Of a stretch of DNA of 64,000 nt, positions 1 to 7,596 are shown in pieces. Under the pieces are notes generated by a model, which was not told the origin of the DNA, ran no database searches, and saw only the letters and a list, made by a program, of their open reading frames with translations. This stretch comes from Pseudomonadota bacterium. Lineage in GTDB: Bacteria > Pseudomonadota > Gammaproteobacteria > Burkholderiales > Rhodocyclaceae. A program made the position numbers and the translations under genes. Numbering within the stretch: position 1 is the first letter of the stretch; every line of letters begins with the position of its first letter. The stretch is from positions 1 to 64,000 of the forward strand of contig JAFEDJ010000064.1 in the NCBI GenBank assembly GCA_018241685.1, read 5' to 3'.

Positions 1-77
1 CAAACCCCACCGCTTCAGCACTGCCTCCTCACCCCGTAGCGCTTACTTCGTAACGCGCTGCAGCGAAAGAGCTGCGC

Positions 78-135
78 ATTATAAAGAATTATCAAAATCC
101 GTCAACACTATTTGAGAAAATAATTTCACACCAAA
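78..135 (-). promoter_or_regulatory. Strong sigma70 promoter reading out of the left edge
   Basis: Read on the minus strand there is TTGACG (100-105), a 16-base spacer and a perfect TATAAT (78-83). An AT-rich stretch at 106-135 resembles an UP element, and the discriminator after the -10 box is GC-rich (GCGC). Transcription would start near 71 and run out of the window at base 1, so the gene it serves is not visible. Near-consensus boxes, an UP-like element and a GC discriminator are typical of rRNA or tRNA operons, so a stable RNA operon to the left is my inference. Bases 1-77 hold no recognisable gene. Confidence 0.7.
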
Positions 136-139
136 GCAA

Positions 140-1543
140 TCAGTACTCCGGGGCGCCTGCGCCGGTATAAGTACCAGCAAAATTCTCGAAGCGGGTGAAT
201 TCGCCAAGGAAGGTCATACGGACAGTCCCCGTCGAACCATTCCGGTGCTTAGAGATAATCAGCTCCGCCATCCCCTTGTCTGGAGAGTCGGGGTTATAGA
301 TCTCGTCCCGGTAAATGAACATGATGATGTCCGCATCCTGTTCGATTGCCCCGGATTCCCGCAGATCAGATGCCACCGGGCGCTTGTTCGGTCGCTGCTC
401 AAGACTTCGATTCAGCTGCGACAACGCAATGATCGGCACATGCAACTCTTTAGCCAGGGATTTGACCGAACGGGAGATCTCAGACAGCTCAGCCGATCGG
501 TTATCGCTTTCCTTTAACGAAGTCATCAACTGCAGATAATCGATGACGATCAAACCCAACCGCCCGCACTGGCGGTGCAGGCGACGACAGCGCGCGCGCA
601 AGTCGGTTGGATTGAGGCCTGGCGTCTCATCGATGAAGATCGGCGCTTCATGAAGCTTGCCCAGCGCATAGGTCAGGCGCTGCCATTCTTCGTCATTCAG
701 CTTGCCAGTCCGGATCTTGTGCTGATCGATGCGGCCAACAGAAGAAAGAAAACGCGTTGCCAATTGGGTGCCCGGCATTTCCATCGAGAAGATGGCCACC
801 GGCAGCCCCGCCTCCACCGCAACCGTCTCGGCGATGTTCAGCGCAAGCGAGGTCTTGCCCATACCCGGACGCGCAGCCAGCACGATCATGTCGGACGGTT
901 GCAGGCCTGAGGTCTTCTCATCCAGATCGGCCAGCCCCGTCGGTACGCCCGTAATGCCCGCCGGCGAATCACGGTCGTACAGCTCCTGAATGCGATCAAC
1001 CACCTGCCCCAGGATCGGCTGAATGGCTTGAAAACCGCTGACCGTCCGCGCGCCAGCTTCTGCGATCTCGAACACCTTGGCTTCCGCCTCGTCGAGCAGG
1101 GTCTTGGCATCCTTGCCCGATGGCGTCAGCGCACTGGCGGCGATATCGTCACCCACGGAAACCAGCTTGCGCAGGATGGCCCGCTCCCGAATGATCTCGC
1201 CATAGCGCCGCACGTTCGCCGCCGACGGCGTGCTGTTGGCGATCTCACCGAGATAGGCAAGGCCACCGACATGCTCAGCCTCACCATTCTTCTCAAGGCT
1301 CTCGAACACCGTCACCACGTCGGCCGGCTTGCCCATCTCTACCAGCTTGGCGATATGGCGGAAGATGCGCCGGTGATCGTCCCGGTAGAAATCGGCTTCA
1401 TTGACGATGTCGCCAACACGCTCCCACACGGAGTTGTCGATCAGCAGGCCGCCCAACAGCGACTGCTCCGCCTCGATGGAATGCGGCGGCAGCCGCAGGG
1501 AGGACATCACGGGATCTTCGGAATGGCTATCGGATTTGCGCAT
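140..1543 (-). CDS. dnaB: Replicative DNA helicase DnaB
   Basis: Hexameric 5'-3' helicase that unwinds DNA at the replication fork and works with primase. The 467-residue length is normal. The N-terminal domain begins with the conserved PPHSIEAEQSLLGG. The RecA-like C-terminal domain has the Walker A motif ARPGMGKTS near residue 230, the Walker B region LIVIDYLQLM, and the LSQLNRSLEQR segment followed by SDLRESGAIEQDAD. It lies downstream of the rpsF-rplI ribosomal operon, a common order, but a good terminator separates it from rplI. A second in-frame ATG at 1507 (MSSLRLPPH) is possible, because neither start has a strong Shine-Dalgarno sequence. Confidence 0.97.
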   Translation of the reverse strand: MRKSDSHSEDPVMSSLRLPPHSIEAEQSLLGGLLIDNSVWERVGDIVNEADFYRDDHRRIFRHIAKLVEMGKPADVVTVFESLEKNGEAEHVGGLAYLGEIANSTPSAANVRRYGEIIRERAILRKLVSVGDDIAASALTPSGKDAKTLLDEAEAKVFEIAEAGARTVSGFQAIQPILGQVVDRIQELYDRDSPAGITGVPTGLADLDEKTSGLQPSDMIVLAARPGMGKTSLALNIAETVAVEAGLPVAIFSMEMPGTQLATRFLSSVGRIDQHKIRTGKLNDEEWQRLTYALGKLHEAPIFIDETPGLNPTDLRARCRRLHRQCGRLGLIVIDYLQLMTSLKESDNRSAELSEISRSVKSLAKELHVPIIALSQLNRSLEQRPNKRPVASDLRESGAIEQDADIIMFIYRDEIYNPDSPDKGMAELIISKHRNGSTGTVRMTFLGEFTRFENFAGTYTGAGAPEY

Positions 1544-1587
1544 GGGTCTTCAGCAACACAGGAAACCAGTCAGGCTGGCCAGAAAAC

Positions 1588-1615
1588 AAAAAAGGCTGCA
1601 CGAGGCAGCCTTTTT
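1588..1615 (-). terminator. Rho-independent terminator after rplI
   Basis: The stem GGCTGC/GCAGCC (1594-1599 and 1605-1610) has a 5-base loop. It is flanked by A6 (1588-1593) and T5 (1611-1615), so it is potentially bidirectional. On the minus strand the U-tract follows the stem, which suits termination of the rpsF-priB-rpsR-rplI transcript. Confidence 0.85.
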
Positions 1616-1642
1616 CATGGGGAGCAGAAGCTCTCCTGACGA

Positions 1643-2092
1643 TCAGTTCTCGCCAACCACCGTGACAGCGATGTTAGCAGTCACGTCGGTATGCAGGGAG
1701 ACGACGAGCGGGAACTCGCCGACAACCTTCAGCGGGCCTTCCGGCATGCGGACCGCAGACTTCTCGACTTCGAAACCCAGGGCCTTCAGCGCTTCAGCGA
1801 TGTCAGCGTTGGTCACGGAACCGAAAAGACGGCCATCGACACCTGCCTTGCGGGAGATGGTCACGACAGAGCCTTCGAGCTTTTCGCCACGAGCCTGAGC
1901 GGCAGCCAGCTGCTCGGCAGCGATGCGCTCGAGCTCGGCACGACGGGCTTCGAACTCAGCCAGGTTAGCGGCGTTGGCACGCTTGGCCTTGCCTTGCGGG
2001 ATCAGGAAGTTACGAGCGTAACCATCCTTGACCTTGACCACGTCACCGAGGCCACCCAGATTGACAACCTTGTCCAAAAGAATGATTTGCAT
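1643..2092 (-). CDS. rplI: 50S ribosomal protein L9
   Basis: Structural protein of the large ribosomal subunit that binds 23S rRNA. The 149-residue length matches the family. The N-terminal domain MQIILLDKVVNLGGLGDVVKVKDGYARNFLIP carries the L9 signature, followed by the long connecting helix and the C-terminal RNA-binding domain (DGRLFGSVTNADIAEAL). A good Shine-Dalgarno (GGAGAG) lies upstream of the ATG. It is the last gene of the rpsF-priB-rpsR-rplI operon, 15 bases after rpsR. Confidence 0.98.
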   Translation of the reverse strand: MQIILLDKVVNLGGLGDVVKVKDGYARNFLIPQGKAKRANAANLAEFEARRAELERIAAEQLAAAQARGEKLEGSVVTISRKAGVDGRLFGSVTNADIAEALKALGFEVEKSAVRMPEGPLKVVGEFPLVVSLHTDVTANIAVTVVGEN

Positions 2093-2107
2093 GCTGTCTC
2101 TCCGGAA

Positions 2108-2377
2108 TTACTGATGCAGGTCGGTGTAGGGCAGCAGGGCGAGGAAGCGGGCACGCTTGATCGCGGTGGACAGCTGACGCTGGTAACCAGACTTGGTGCC
2201 GGTGATGCGTGCCGGCATGATCTTGGCGTTTTCGGTGATGAAATCCTTCAGGATGTCCACATCCTTGTAATCGATCTCTTCAATCTTCTCTGCGCTGAAA
2301 CGGCAGAACTTGCGACGCTTGAAAAGGCTGCGACCGCCACGGTCGTCCTTACGCTTCATTGCTGGCTTGAATGCCAT
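2108..2377 (-). CDS. rpsR: 30S ribosomal protein S18
   Basis: Small-subunit ribosomal protein that binds S6 on the 30S platform. It has 89 residues and contains the S18 core (FKRRKFCRFSAEKIEEIDYKD, then ITGTKSGYQRQLSTAIKRARFLALLPY). The start overlaps the 3' end of priB by 29 bases, which suggests translational coupling. Confidence 0.98.
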   Translation of the reverse strand: MAFKPAMKRKDDRGGRSLFKRRKFCRFSAEKIEEIDYKDVDILKDFITENAKIMPARITGTKSGYQRQLSTAIKRARFLALLPYTDLHQ

Positions 2378-2693
2378 GATTCATTCCTTCCAAAAATTCG
2401 ATCGTATCGATGTGCAATACAGGCGTCCGGCTACGCAGGCTTTTGGCGGCGAGAAATCCAACGACATGCGCCGGAGATCCTAGACGGGCACTGGCGAGCA
2501 ATTTCGCCTTGTCCCCCAGAGCCACAACCTGCAGCTCAAGGCTTACATCCCGCTCCACACCTGCTTCGACCTGCCGGGACCGGTGCTCCAAGCGCCCTGC
2601 CAGCACCGGCACACCGCCGGGGGAGTAACGCAAGGCGCCGATCTCGGTCAGGACGCCATCAATCTCAAAACTGTTGCGCTGCGCTTCCTGCAA
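2349..2693 (-). CDS. priB: Primosomal replication protein PriB
   Basis: Single-stranded DNA-binding OB-fold protein of the replication-restart primosome. Recognised by its position between rpsF and rpsR and by an OB-fold sequence (NSFEIDGVLTEIGALRYSPGGVPV, then VVGFLAAKSLRSRTPVLHIDTIEFL). I place the start at a TTG (2691-2693) that follows the rpsF TGA by one base, giving 114 residues, close to family length. The in-frame ATG at 2738 would add 15 residues lying inside rpsF. The start is therefore uncertain, while the family call is firm. Confidence 0.85.
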   Translation of the reverse strand: MQEAQRNSFEIDGVLTEIGALRYSPGGVPVLAGRLEHRSRQVEAGVERDVSLELQVVALGDKAKLLASARLGSPAHVVGFLAAKSLRSRTPVLHIDTIEFLEGMNHGIQASNEA

Positions 2694-2694
2694 C

Positions 2695-3078
2695 TCAGGC
2701 AGCGGGCTGCTCGGCAGCCGGCTTGGCCTCATCAGCACCGGAAGTCAGGGAACGAGCCTTTTCTTCCTTCATCATCGGCGACGGGGTGGTCACGGCGCGC
2801 TTGGTGCGGATGGACAGGTAACGCAGGACGGCGTCGTTGAACTTGAAGCCGTGCTCGAGCTCAGCAATGGTGGACTGATCGCACTCGATGTTCATCAGCA
2901 CGTAGTGAGCCTTGTGGATCTTCTGGATCGGGTAGGCCAGCTGACGACGACCCCAGTCTTCCAGACGATGGATCTGGCCGTTCTGGGAGGTCACGAGGGA
3001 ACGATAACGCTCGATCATGGCAGGAACCTGCTCGCTCTGATCGGGGTGAACGATGAATACGACTTCGTAATGCCGCAT
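2695..3078 (-). CDS. rpsF: 30S ribosomal protein S6
   Basis: Small-subunit ribosomal protein, partner of S18, with 127 residues. The start at MRHYEVVFIVHPDQ is chosen because AAGGAGAT lies 6 bases upstream and it matches the conserved S6 N-terminus; an earlier in-frame ATG at 3111 would add an unconserved tail. The charged, Ala-rich C-terminus (after KRAVTTPSP) is the usual variable S6 tail. It is the first gene of the ribosomal operon. The 156-base leader (3079-3234) may hold promoter and autoregulatory structure, but I could not establish a motif. Confidence 0.97.
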   Translation of the reverse strand: MRHYEVVFIVHPDQSEQVPAMIERYRSLVTSQNGQIHRLEDWGRRQLAYPIQKIHKAHYVLMNIECDQSTIAELEHGFKFNDAVLRYLSIRTKRAVTTPSPMMKEEKARSLTSGADEAKPAAEQPAA

Positions 3079-3234
3079 GGAATCTCCTTGTGGATAAAAG
3101 CCCTCCGTCATGCGAACGGTAGGACAAGGTTGCCCGTCGGCGGATAGTAAGAAAACCCTTTCCTATCCCGAGGGAGCCGGCGATGTTGGCACATTAGCGG
3201 GCATTTTGCAAGACCCGCCCAGGCCAACGCGGGC

Positions 3235-4032
3235 TCAGCCGTAGCCGCCCACCCCGCCAAAACCGCCGCCCTTGAAGGAAGCGCAGAGCTCGGACGTAGC
3301 CGCCGCCAACAACATTCCATCGACACCGACGGCAATGAAGCGTGCTCCGGCATCCCGGTAGCGGGCAACCAGCTCCCGATTGCCACACAGCACGCCGCCG
3401 GCCTTGCCACAGGCCGCGGTACGCCGCAGACCGTCCTCGATGCGCGCCACAATGTCCGGGTGATTCGGCTGGCCAAGCAGGCCGAAGGACGCGGCCAGAT
3501 CCACAGCACCAAAGAACACCCCGTCGACGCCCGGCACCGCCAGGATCGCATCGAGATTCTCCAGGCCAGTACGGGTCTCCACCTGCACCAGCAGACACAT
3601 CTGGTCGTTGGCCCGCTCAGCGTAATCGGTGATCCGCCCCCAGCGCGCAGCGCGGGCGATCGAACTGCCGACCCCGCGGATGCCTTCCGGCGGATAGCGC
3701 ATCGCCTCGACCAGGTGTCGGGCTTGCTCGCCCGATTCGACCATCGGGATCAGCAAGGTCTGCACGCCGGTTTCCAGCAACTGCTTGATCAAAACGTGGT
3801 CGCCCTGCGGCGGCCGTACGACGGGCTGCGAATCGTAGGGCGCGATAGCCTGCAATTGCGCGAAGATCGAGCGCAGATCGTTCGGGCCGTGCTCTGCGTC
3901 GATCAGCAGCCAGTCGAAGCCGGCGCCGGCGCAGATCTCGGCACTGAAGATCTCCGACAGCCCGAGCCACAGGCCATACTGCAGTTCACCCGCCAGCAGG
4001 CGCTGCTTGAAGCGGTTGTTCTGTAATTCCAT
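3235..4032 (-). CDS. HpcH/HpaI-family aldolase (4-hydroxy-2-oxoheptanedioate aldolase-like)
   Basis: Class II, metal-dependent aldolase that cleaves 4-hydroxy-2-oxo acids to pyruvate and an aldehyde. The 265-residue protein shows FDWLLIDAEHGPND, the VVRPPQGD arginine motif, and the metal ligands in VQVETRTGLEN (Glu) and FFGAVDLAASFG (Asp), all on the TIM-barrel layout of HpaI. The start is at MELQNNRF with AAGGATGGGG upstream; an ATG 18 bases earlier is less likely. It has the same strand as the dmp cluster but lies beyond that cluster's strong terminator, so it is probably a separate unit. Whether it serves aromatic catabolism is unknown. A Gly-rich tail (GGGFGGVGGYG) ends the protein. Confidence 0.85.
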   Translation of the reverse strand: MELQNNRFKQRLLAGELQYGLWLGLSEIFSAEICAGAGFDWLLIDAEHGPNDLRSIFAQLQAIAPYDSQPVVRPPQGDHVLIKQLLETGVQTLLIPMVESGEQARHLVEAMRYPPEGIRGVGSSIARAARWGRITDYAERANDQMCLLVQVETRTGLENLDAILAVPGVDGVFFGAVDLAASFGLLGQPNHPDIVARIEDGLRRTAACGKAGGVLCGNRELVARYRDAGARFIAVGVDGMLLAAATSELCASFKGGGFGGVGGYG

Positions 4033-4214
4033 GCGGTCCCCATCCTTCACACGTTGTTGTCTAATCCAGCCTGCCCGGCAGCTTTACCGCCCGGCGCAAA
4101 AAGATCGCAGCAAGGCTTGCCCCTCCAGCTTCGGCAGAGGCCGCGCCAGCCCAGCTGTATCCCGGCATGTGCTTCCTGGCTGATTCGGCACATCATAAGC
4201 CACGTCCGGCACCA

Positions 4215-4252
4215 TAAAAAAATCCCCCGCGCGGCGACGGGCCGCGCGGGGG
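4215..4252 (-). terminator. Strong terminator of the lower meta-pathway operon
   Basis: A perfect 12-bp GC-rich stem (4224-4235 and 4241-4252) with a 5-base loop is followed on the minus strand by seven U residues (A run at 4216-4222). It lies about 75 bases past the last gene of the cluster. The rest of the 4033-4328 gap holds only an 8-bp inverted repeat, CGACCGAC/GTCGGTCG (4261-4268 and 4293-4300), and no gene. Confidence 0.9.
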
Positions 4253-4328
4253 TCAAGCAACGACCGACAAATTCAGGGAGGAGAGGAATAAAGTCGGTCG
4301 CGGGAAACGCAAGGGTGAGGCCCGAAAC

Positions 4329-4760
4329 TCACGCGGCGCCCGAGGCCGCCGCCCGGGCTCGCGCTTCAACCTCGTCCTTGCGCAACACACTGGCTGGCTC
4401 GCCGCCGATGGCCCAATCCTCGGGCGGGACGCGCCGGCAGCAACCGCGCACCAGCTCACGGCGCACGCCGAGCACATCCACGAGCAGATCGGTGAAGCCC
4501 CTCAGCAGGCGCTGGCGCTGCTCCAGCGAACGCCCTTCGAGCACGATGCAGTCGAACCACGGCGCATGCAGCCCGTTGTGCGCCACCAGATCGCCGGCCA
4601 CCGCCATCTGCGACGGCCGATGGGGCGTGATGAAGGCACGCACCCGGTCCACCGGCGCATCGAGTACTTCCGCGTAGAAGCGACAGGCGCCGATGAGCAG
4701 GCGCTCGTCCTGCTCGGGCGTGCTCATGCCTTCGACGAGATGGAAATTGACGATCGGCAT
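4329..4760 (-). CDS. Long tautomerase-superfamily protein (4-oxalocrotonate tautomerase-like)
   Basis: A 143-residue tautomerase-superfamily protein. It keeps the catalytic Pro directly after Met (MPIVNFHLVEG) and has two tandem beta-alpha-beta units. The first is residues 1-45. The second begins near residue 66 (PWFDCIVLEGRSLEQRQRLL) and ends VRGCCRRVPPEDWAIGG, so it looks like a fused or cis-CaaD/MSAD-length member, about twice the size of DmpI. It is the last gene of the lower meta-pathway operon, 10 bases after the SDR gene. It might isomerise an unsaturated oxo-acid in a side branch, but the substrate is unknown. Confidence 0.7.
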   Translation of the reverse strand: MPIVNFHLVEGMSTPEQDERLLIGACRFYAEVLDAPVDRVRAFITPHRPSQMAVAGDLVAHNGLHAPWFDCIVLEGRSLEQRQRLLRGFTDLLVDVLGVRRELVRGCCRRVPPEDWAIGGEPASVLRKDEVEARARAAASGAA

Positions 4761-4770
4761 CGGGAGTCTC

Positions 4771-5526
4771 CTAAGGCAGGCCGCGGCGACGGCCGGAATC
4801 GAGCATCAGGCTGGAGCCGGTCATGGAATCCGCCTCGGGGGCGAGCAGCAGCGCCACCGCCCAGGCCACCTGCTCCGGCGTCGTGAAACGGCCGATGGAC
4901 GAATCGGCGAGCATCTCGGCCAGCACCTCGTCCACCGTGATGCCGCGCAGCGCGGCACGGTCGGCGGCAACCCGGCGCAGGCGCTCGGTGTCGGCCGGCC
5001 CCGGCGCAATCAAGTGCGCCGTCACGCCCCGCGCACCGTAGGCCAGGCTGAGCTGGCGCACCACATTCACCAGCGCCGCGTTGGCCACGCCGGCCGCTGC
5101 TGCATAGGCCGTCGGCTCGAAGCCGTAATGGCCGCCAATGGCGACAATCCGCGAGCCCGCCGACAGCAAACCATCAACCGCCCGCGTCAGGCGCAGCAGG
5201 CCGCCGACCTTGATGTTCACCGCATCCACCATGCTCGACGTCGGCGCGCTGAGGATGCCGCCCGCCACCGCCACGCCGGGGCCGTGCACCACCATCCGCA
5301 CCGGCCGGTTGACGGCCGCGGCGATGGCGGAGATCGCCGAATCGTCACCGATGTCGGCCACACAGGCCGTCAGGCCGGGCACCCGGTCCTGCAGGGCTGC
5401 CAGCGACTCGGCGCTGCGGGCGACCGCCACCACACCGAGGCCGGCGGCCGTCAGGCGGTCCACGATTGCATTGCCGAAGGCGCCGGTGGCGCCGACCACG
5501 ATGGCCAGTTCTTCTGCCGTATTCAT
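4771..5526 (-). CDS. Short-chain dehydrogenase-like protein lacking the usual catalytic residues
   Basis: A 251-residue Rossmann protein with the SDR nucleotide motif GATGAFG near residue 15, a NIK segment (VNIKVGGLL), a PG motif (IAPGPADTERL) and the C-terminal MTGSSLMLDSG. Two canonical features are missing. The Ser region reads IVAIGGHYG, and the YxxxK motif reads YAAAA, so the catalytic Lys is Ala. It may be a divergent dehydrogenase or a non-catalytic binder. The start is chosen at MNTAEEL with AAAGGA upstream. It sits between the second C23O and the long tautomerase in one operon. Confidence 0.72.
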   Translation of the reverse strand: MNTAEELAIVVGATGAFGNAIVDRLTAAGLGVVAVARSAESLAALQDRVPGLTACVADIGDDSAISAIAAAVNRPVRMVVHGPGVAVAGGILSAPTSSMVDAVNIKVGGLLRLTRAVDGLLSAGSRIVAIGGHYGFEPTAYAAAAGVANAALVNVVRQLSLAYGARGVTAHLIAPGPADTERLRRVAADRAALRGITVDEVLAEMLADSSIGRFTTPEQVAWAVALLLAPEADSMTGSSLMLDSGRRRGLP

Positions 5527-5540
5527 GTTCAGGGGTCCTT

Positions 5541-6476
5541 TCAACCCGTCAGCACCGTCAGGAAACTCTCGCGCACCACGTTGTCCTGAGCGAAGGTCGC
5601 ATGGCCCAGTTCGGTGGTGTCCCACGTTAGGGTCGGCGTGTCCGGGTAATGCACGTAGCCGCCGGAAAACACTTCGTTGCGGTTGCCCGACGGGTCGAAG
5701 AAATAGATCGTTGCGCCGCGGGTCACGCCGTGGCGGTTCGGGCCCACGTCCACCGGAATGCGGTACTTGCCGATCAGGTCCGCCGCGTGGATCACGTCGT
5801 TCACCGATTCGAGCAGGAAGGACACGTGGTGGAAGCGCCCCGGCGTCGGCTGCAGCACGAAGGCGATGTCGTGGGGCGTGGTGGTGCAGCTCAGGAACAG
5901 CGCGAGGGACTGGCCGCTCTCGGCGTCGATCAGGCGCTCGCTGAGGTCGAAATCAAAGACCTCGGTGAACAGGCGCGCCGATTCGTCGACGTTCACGCCG
6001 CCGAGCAGCGCGTGATCGAGGCGGTTGATGCGGAAGCCGCGGATCACCCCTTCGTCCGGCAAGACCCCCGGATTGAGCAGCGGCATGCTGTTGCCGGTCT
6101 GCTCCTTGTGGGCGTAGAGCTGCATCACGTGGCCGCTGGGCAGCGTAAATTGCAGGCGCCGCCCGCTCTTCGGGTAGACGCCGGCCTCGATGTGCTCCAC
6201 CTGCAGGCCGAAAGCGCGGATCTTTGGTTCCAGCGTGTCGAGCGTCGCATCGTCGAAGACCTTGAAGGCGAAGTAGTCGATGCCGGCCGAGTCGGCCTCG
6301 CGCAGCACCAGGCAATGGTGGTCGTGCTCGTCCCAGGCCTTGTAGTACACCTGGCCGGCGGCGTCGGTCATCACCTCGTGCAGCCCCATGCGCTTGCCGT
6401 AGTGCTCGCGCGCTTCGCCCATGTCGAGCACGCGCAATGCGACCTCGCCCATGCGCAGCAGTCCTCTGAGTGCCAT
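5541..6476 (-). CDS. Catechol 2,3-dioxygenase, second copy (extradiol, XylE family)
   Basis: Fe(II) extradiol dioxygenase that opens catechol or an alkylcatechol to 2-hydroxymuconic semialdehyde. It has 311 residues and two vicinal-oxygen-chelate domains. The iron ligands fall at about His155 (RLDHALLGG), His216/217 (GRFHHVSF) and Glu268 (GNRNEVFSGG). It differs clearly from the other C23O at 16574-17503, so it is not a recent duplicate and may have another substrate preference. The start at MALRGLLR is chosen by homology; the ORF extends further upstream without family similarity. It lies downstream of dmpG in the LysR-type lower operon, not beside the hydroxylase genes. Confidence 0.93.
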   Translation of the reverse strand: MALRGLLRMGEVALRVLDMGEAREHYGKRMGLHEVMTDAAGQVYYKAWDEHDHHCLVLREADSAGIDYFAFKVFDDATLDTLEPKIRAFGLQVEHIEAGVYPKSGRRLQFTLPSGHVMQLYAHKEQTGNSMPLLNPGVLPDEGVIRGFRINRLDHALLGGVNVDESARLFTEVFDFDLSERLIDAESGQSLALFLSCTTTPHDIAFVLQPTPGRFHHVSFLLESVNDVIHAADLIGKYRIPVDVGPNRHGVTRGATIYFFDPSGNRNEVFSGGYVHYPDTPTLTWDTTELGHATFAQDNVVRESFLTVLTG

Positions 6477-6543
6477 GTTTTTTGTCTCCGTTGAAAGGTG
6501 TGGATTGCGGGGCGCCTGCGTGGGCGCCCCGTCGTGGCGGGTA

Positions 6544-7596
6544 TCAGGCGGCAACTTCCTTCAGCAGGCCGCGTTCCTTGGCCATGGTCATCGCGGTGTC
6601 CATGATCATGTCCTCCTGGCCGCCGATCATCTTCTTGCGGCCCAGCTCCACCAGGATGTCCCGCGCCGGCACGCCAAAACGCTCGGCTGCCCGCTTGGAA
6701 TGGAGCAGGAAGGTCGAATAGACGCCGGCGAAACCGAGGGTCAGGGATTCGCGGTCGACGCGGACCATGTGGTCCATCATCGGCACGATGATGTCCTCGG
6801 CGGCATCCATCAGCTTGAACAGATCCACGCCGGTGTCGATGCCCATCCGCTCGCAGACGGCGGCGAACACCTCCAACGGCGTGTTGCCGGCGCCGGCGCC
6901 GAGGCCAGCCACCGAACCGTCGATGCGGATCGCGCCGGCCTCAATGGCGGCGATGGAATTGGCGATGCCCATGCCCAGGTTGTGGTGGCCGTGGAAGCCG
7001 ATCTCGGTCTCCGGCTTGAGCACGTCGCGCAGGGCCTGCACGCGGGCCTTCACGTCCTCCGGCAGCATGTAGCCGGCCGAGTCGGTGACGTACACCGTGT
7101 GGGCGCCGTAGTCCTCCATCAGTTTGCCCTGCTTGGCGATGCCGGCCGGGTCGTTGAGGTGGGCCATCATCAGGAAGCCGGTGGTGTCCATGCCCAGCTT
7201 GCGCGCGAAGGCGATGTGCTGCGGCGACGTATCGGCCTCGGTGCAGTGGGTCGCCACATGCACGCTGCGGGCGCCGCAGTCGTAGGCGGACTGCAGCTCG
7301 CGCATCGTGCCGAGGCCGGGAATCAGCAGCACCGACACCTTGGCCTGCTTCATCCGCGAGGCCACCGCCGAGATGTATTCCTCGTTGCTGTGGGGTGCGA
7401 AGCCGTGCTGCAGGGAGTTGCCGCCCATCCCCGCCCCGTGGGTGACCTGCAGGTAGGGCACGCCGGCGCCGTCGAGGGCAGTGGCAACCTTGACCATCTG
7501 GTCGACGCTGATCTGTTCGCGCTTGGCATGCATGCCGTCGCGCAGGCACATGTCGTGCAGGATGACCTTGCGGCCCTTCAGGCTGGATGCGCTCAT
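6544..7596 (-). CDS. dmpG: 4-hydroxy-2-oxovalerate aldolase
   Basis: Splits 4-hydroxy-2-oxovalerate into pyruvate and acetaldehyde, and channels the acetaldehyde to the acylating dehydrogenase DmpF in a bifunctional complex. The 350-residue length is typical. It shows VILHDMCLRDGMHAKREQ with the metal-binding Asp and catalytic Arg, the central VTDSAGYMLPEDV, and the metal-binding HGHHNLGMGIANS. The start overlaps the dmpF stop as TGATG, which indicates translational coupling. A longer open frame continues upstream, but it is a shadow of dmpF. Confidence 0.97.
   Translation of the reverse strand: MSASSLKGRKVILHDMCLRDGMHAKREQISVDQMVKVATALDGAGVPYLQVTHGAGMGGNSLQHGFAPHSNEEYISAVASRMKQAKVSVLLIPGLGTMRELQSAYDCGARSVHVATHCTEADTSPQHIAFARKLGMDTTGFLMMAHLNDPAGIAKQGKLMEDYGAHTVYVTDSAGYMLPEDVKARVQALRDVLKPETEIGFHGHHNLGMGIANSIAAIEAGAIRIDGSVAGLGAGAGNTPLEVFAAVCERMGIDTGVDLFKLMDAAEDIIVPMMDHMVRVDRESLTLGFAGVYSTFLLHSKRAAERFGVPARDILVELGRKKMIGGQEDMIMDTAMTMAKERGLLKEVAA

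Noticed and set aside
3079..3234. Possible S6:S18-binding ribosomal leader before rpsF
   Set aside because: A small CCGT/ACGG hairpin is visible in the leader, but I could not match the full leader motif without a covariance-model search.
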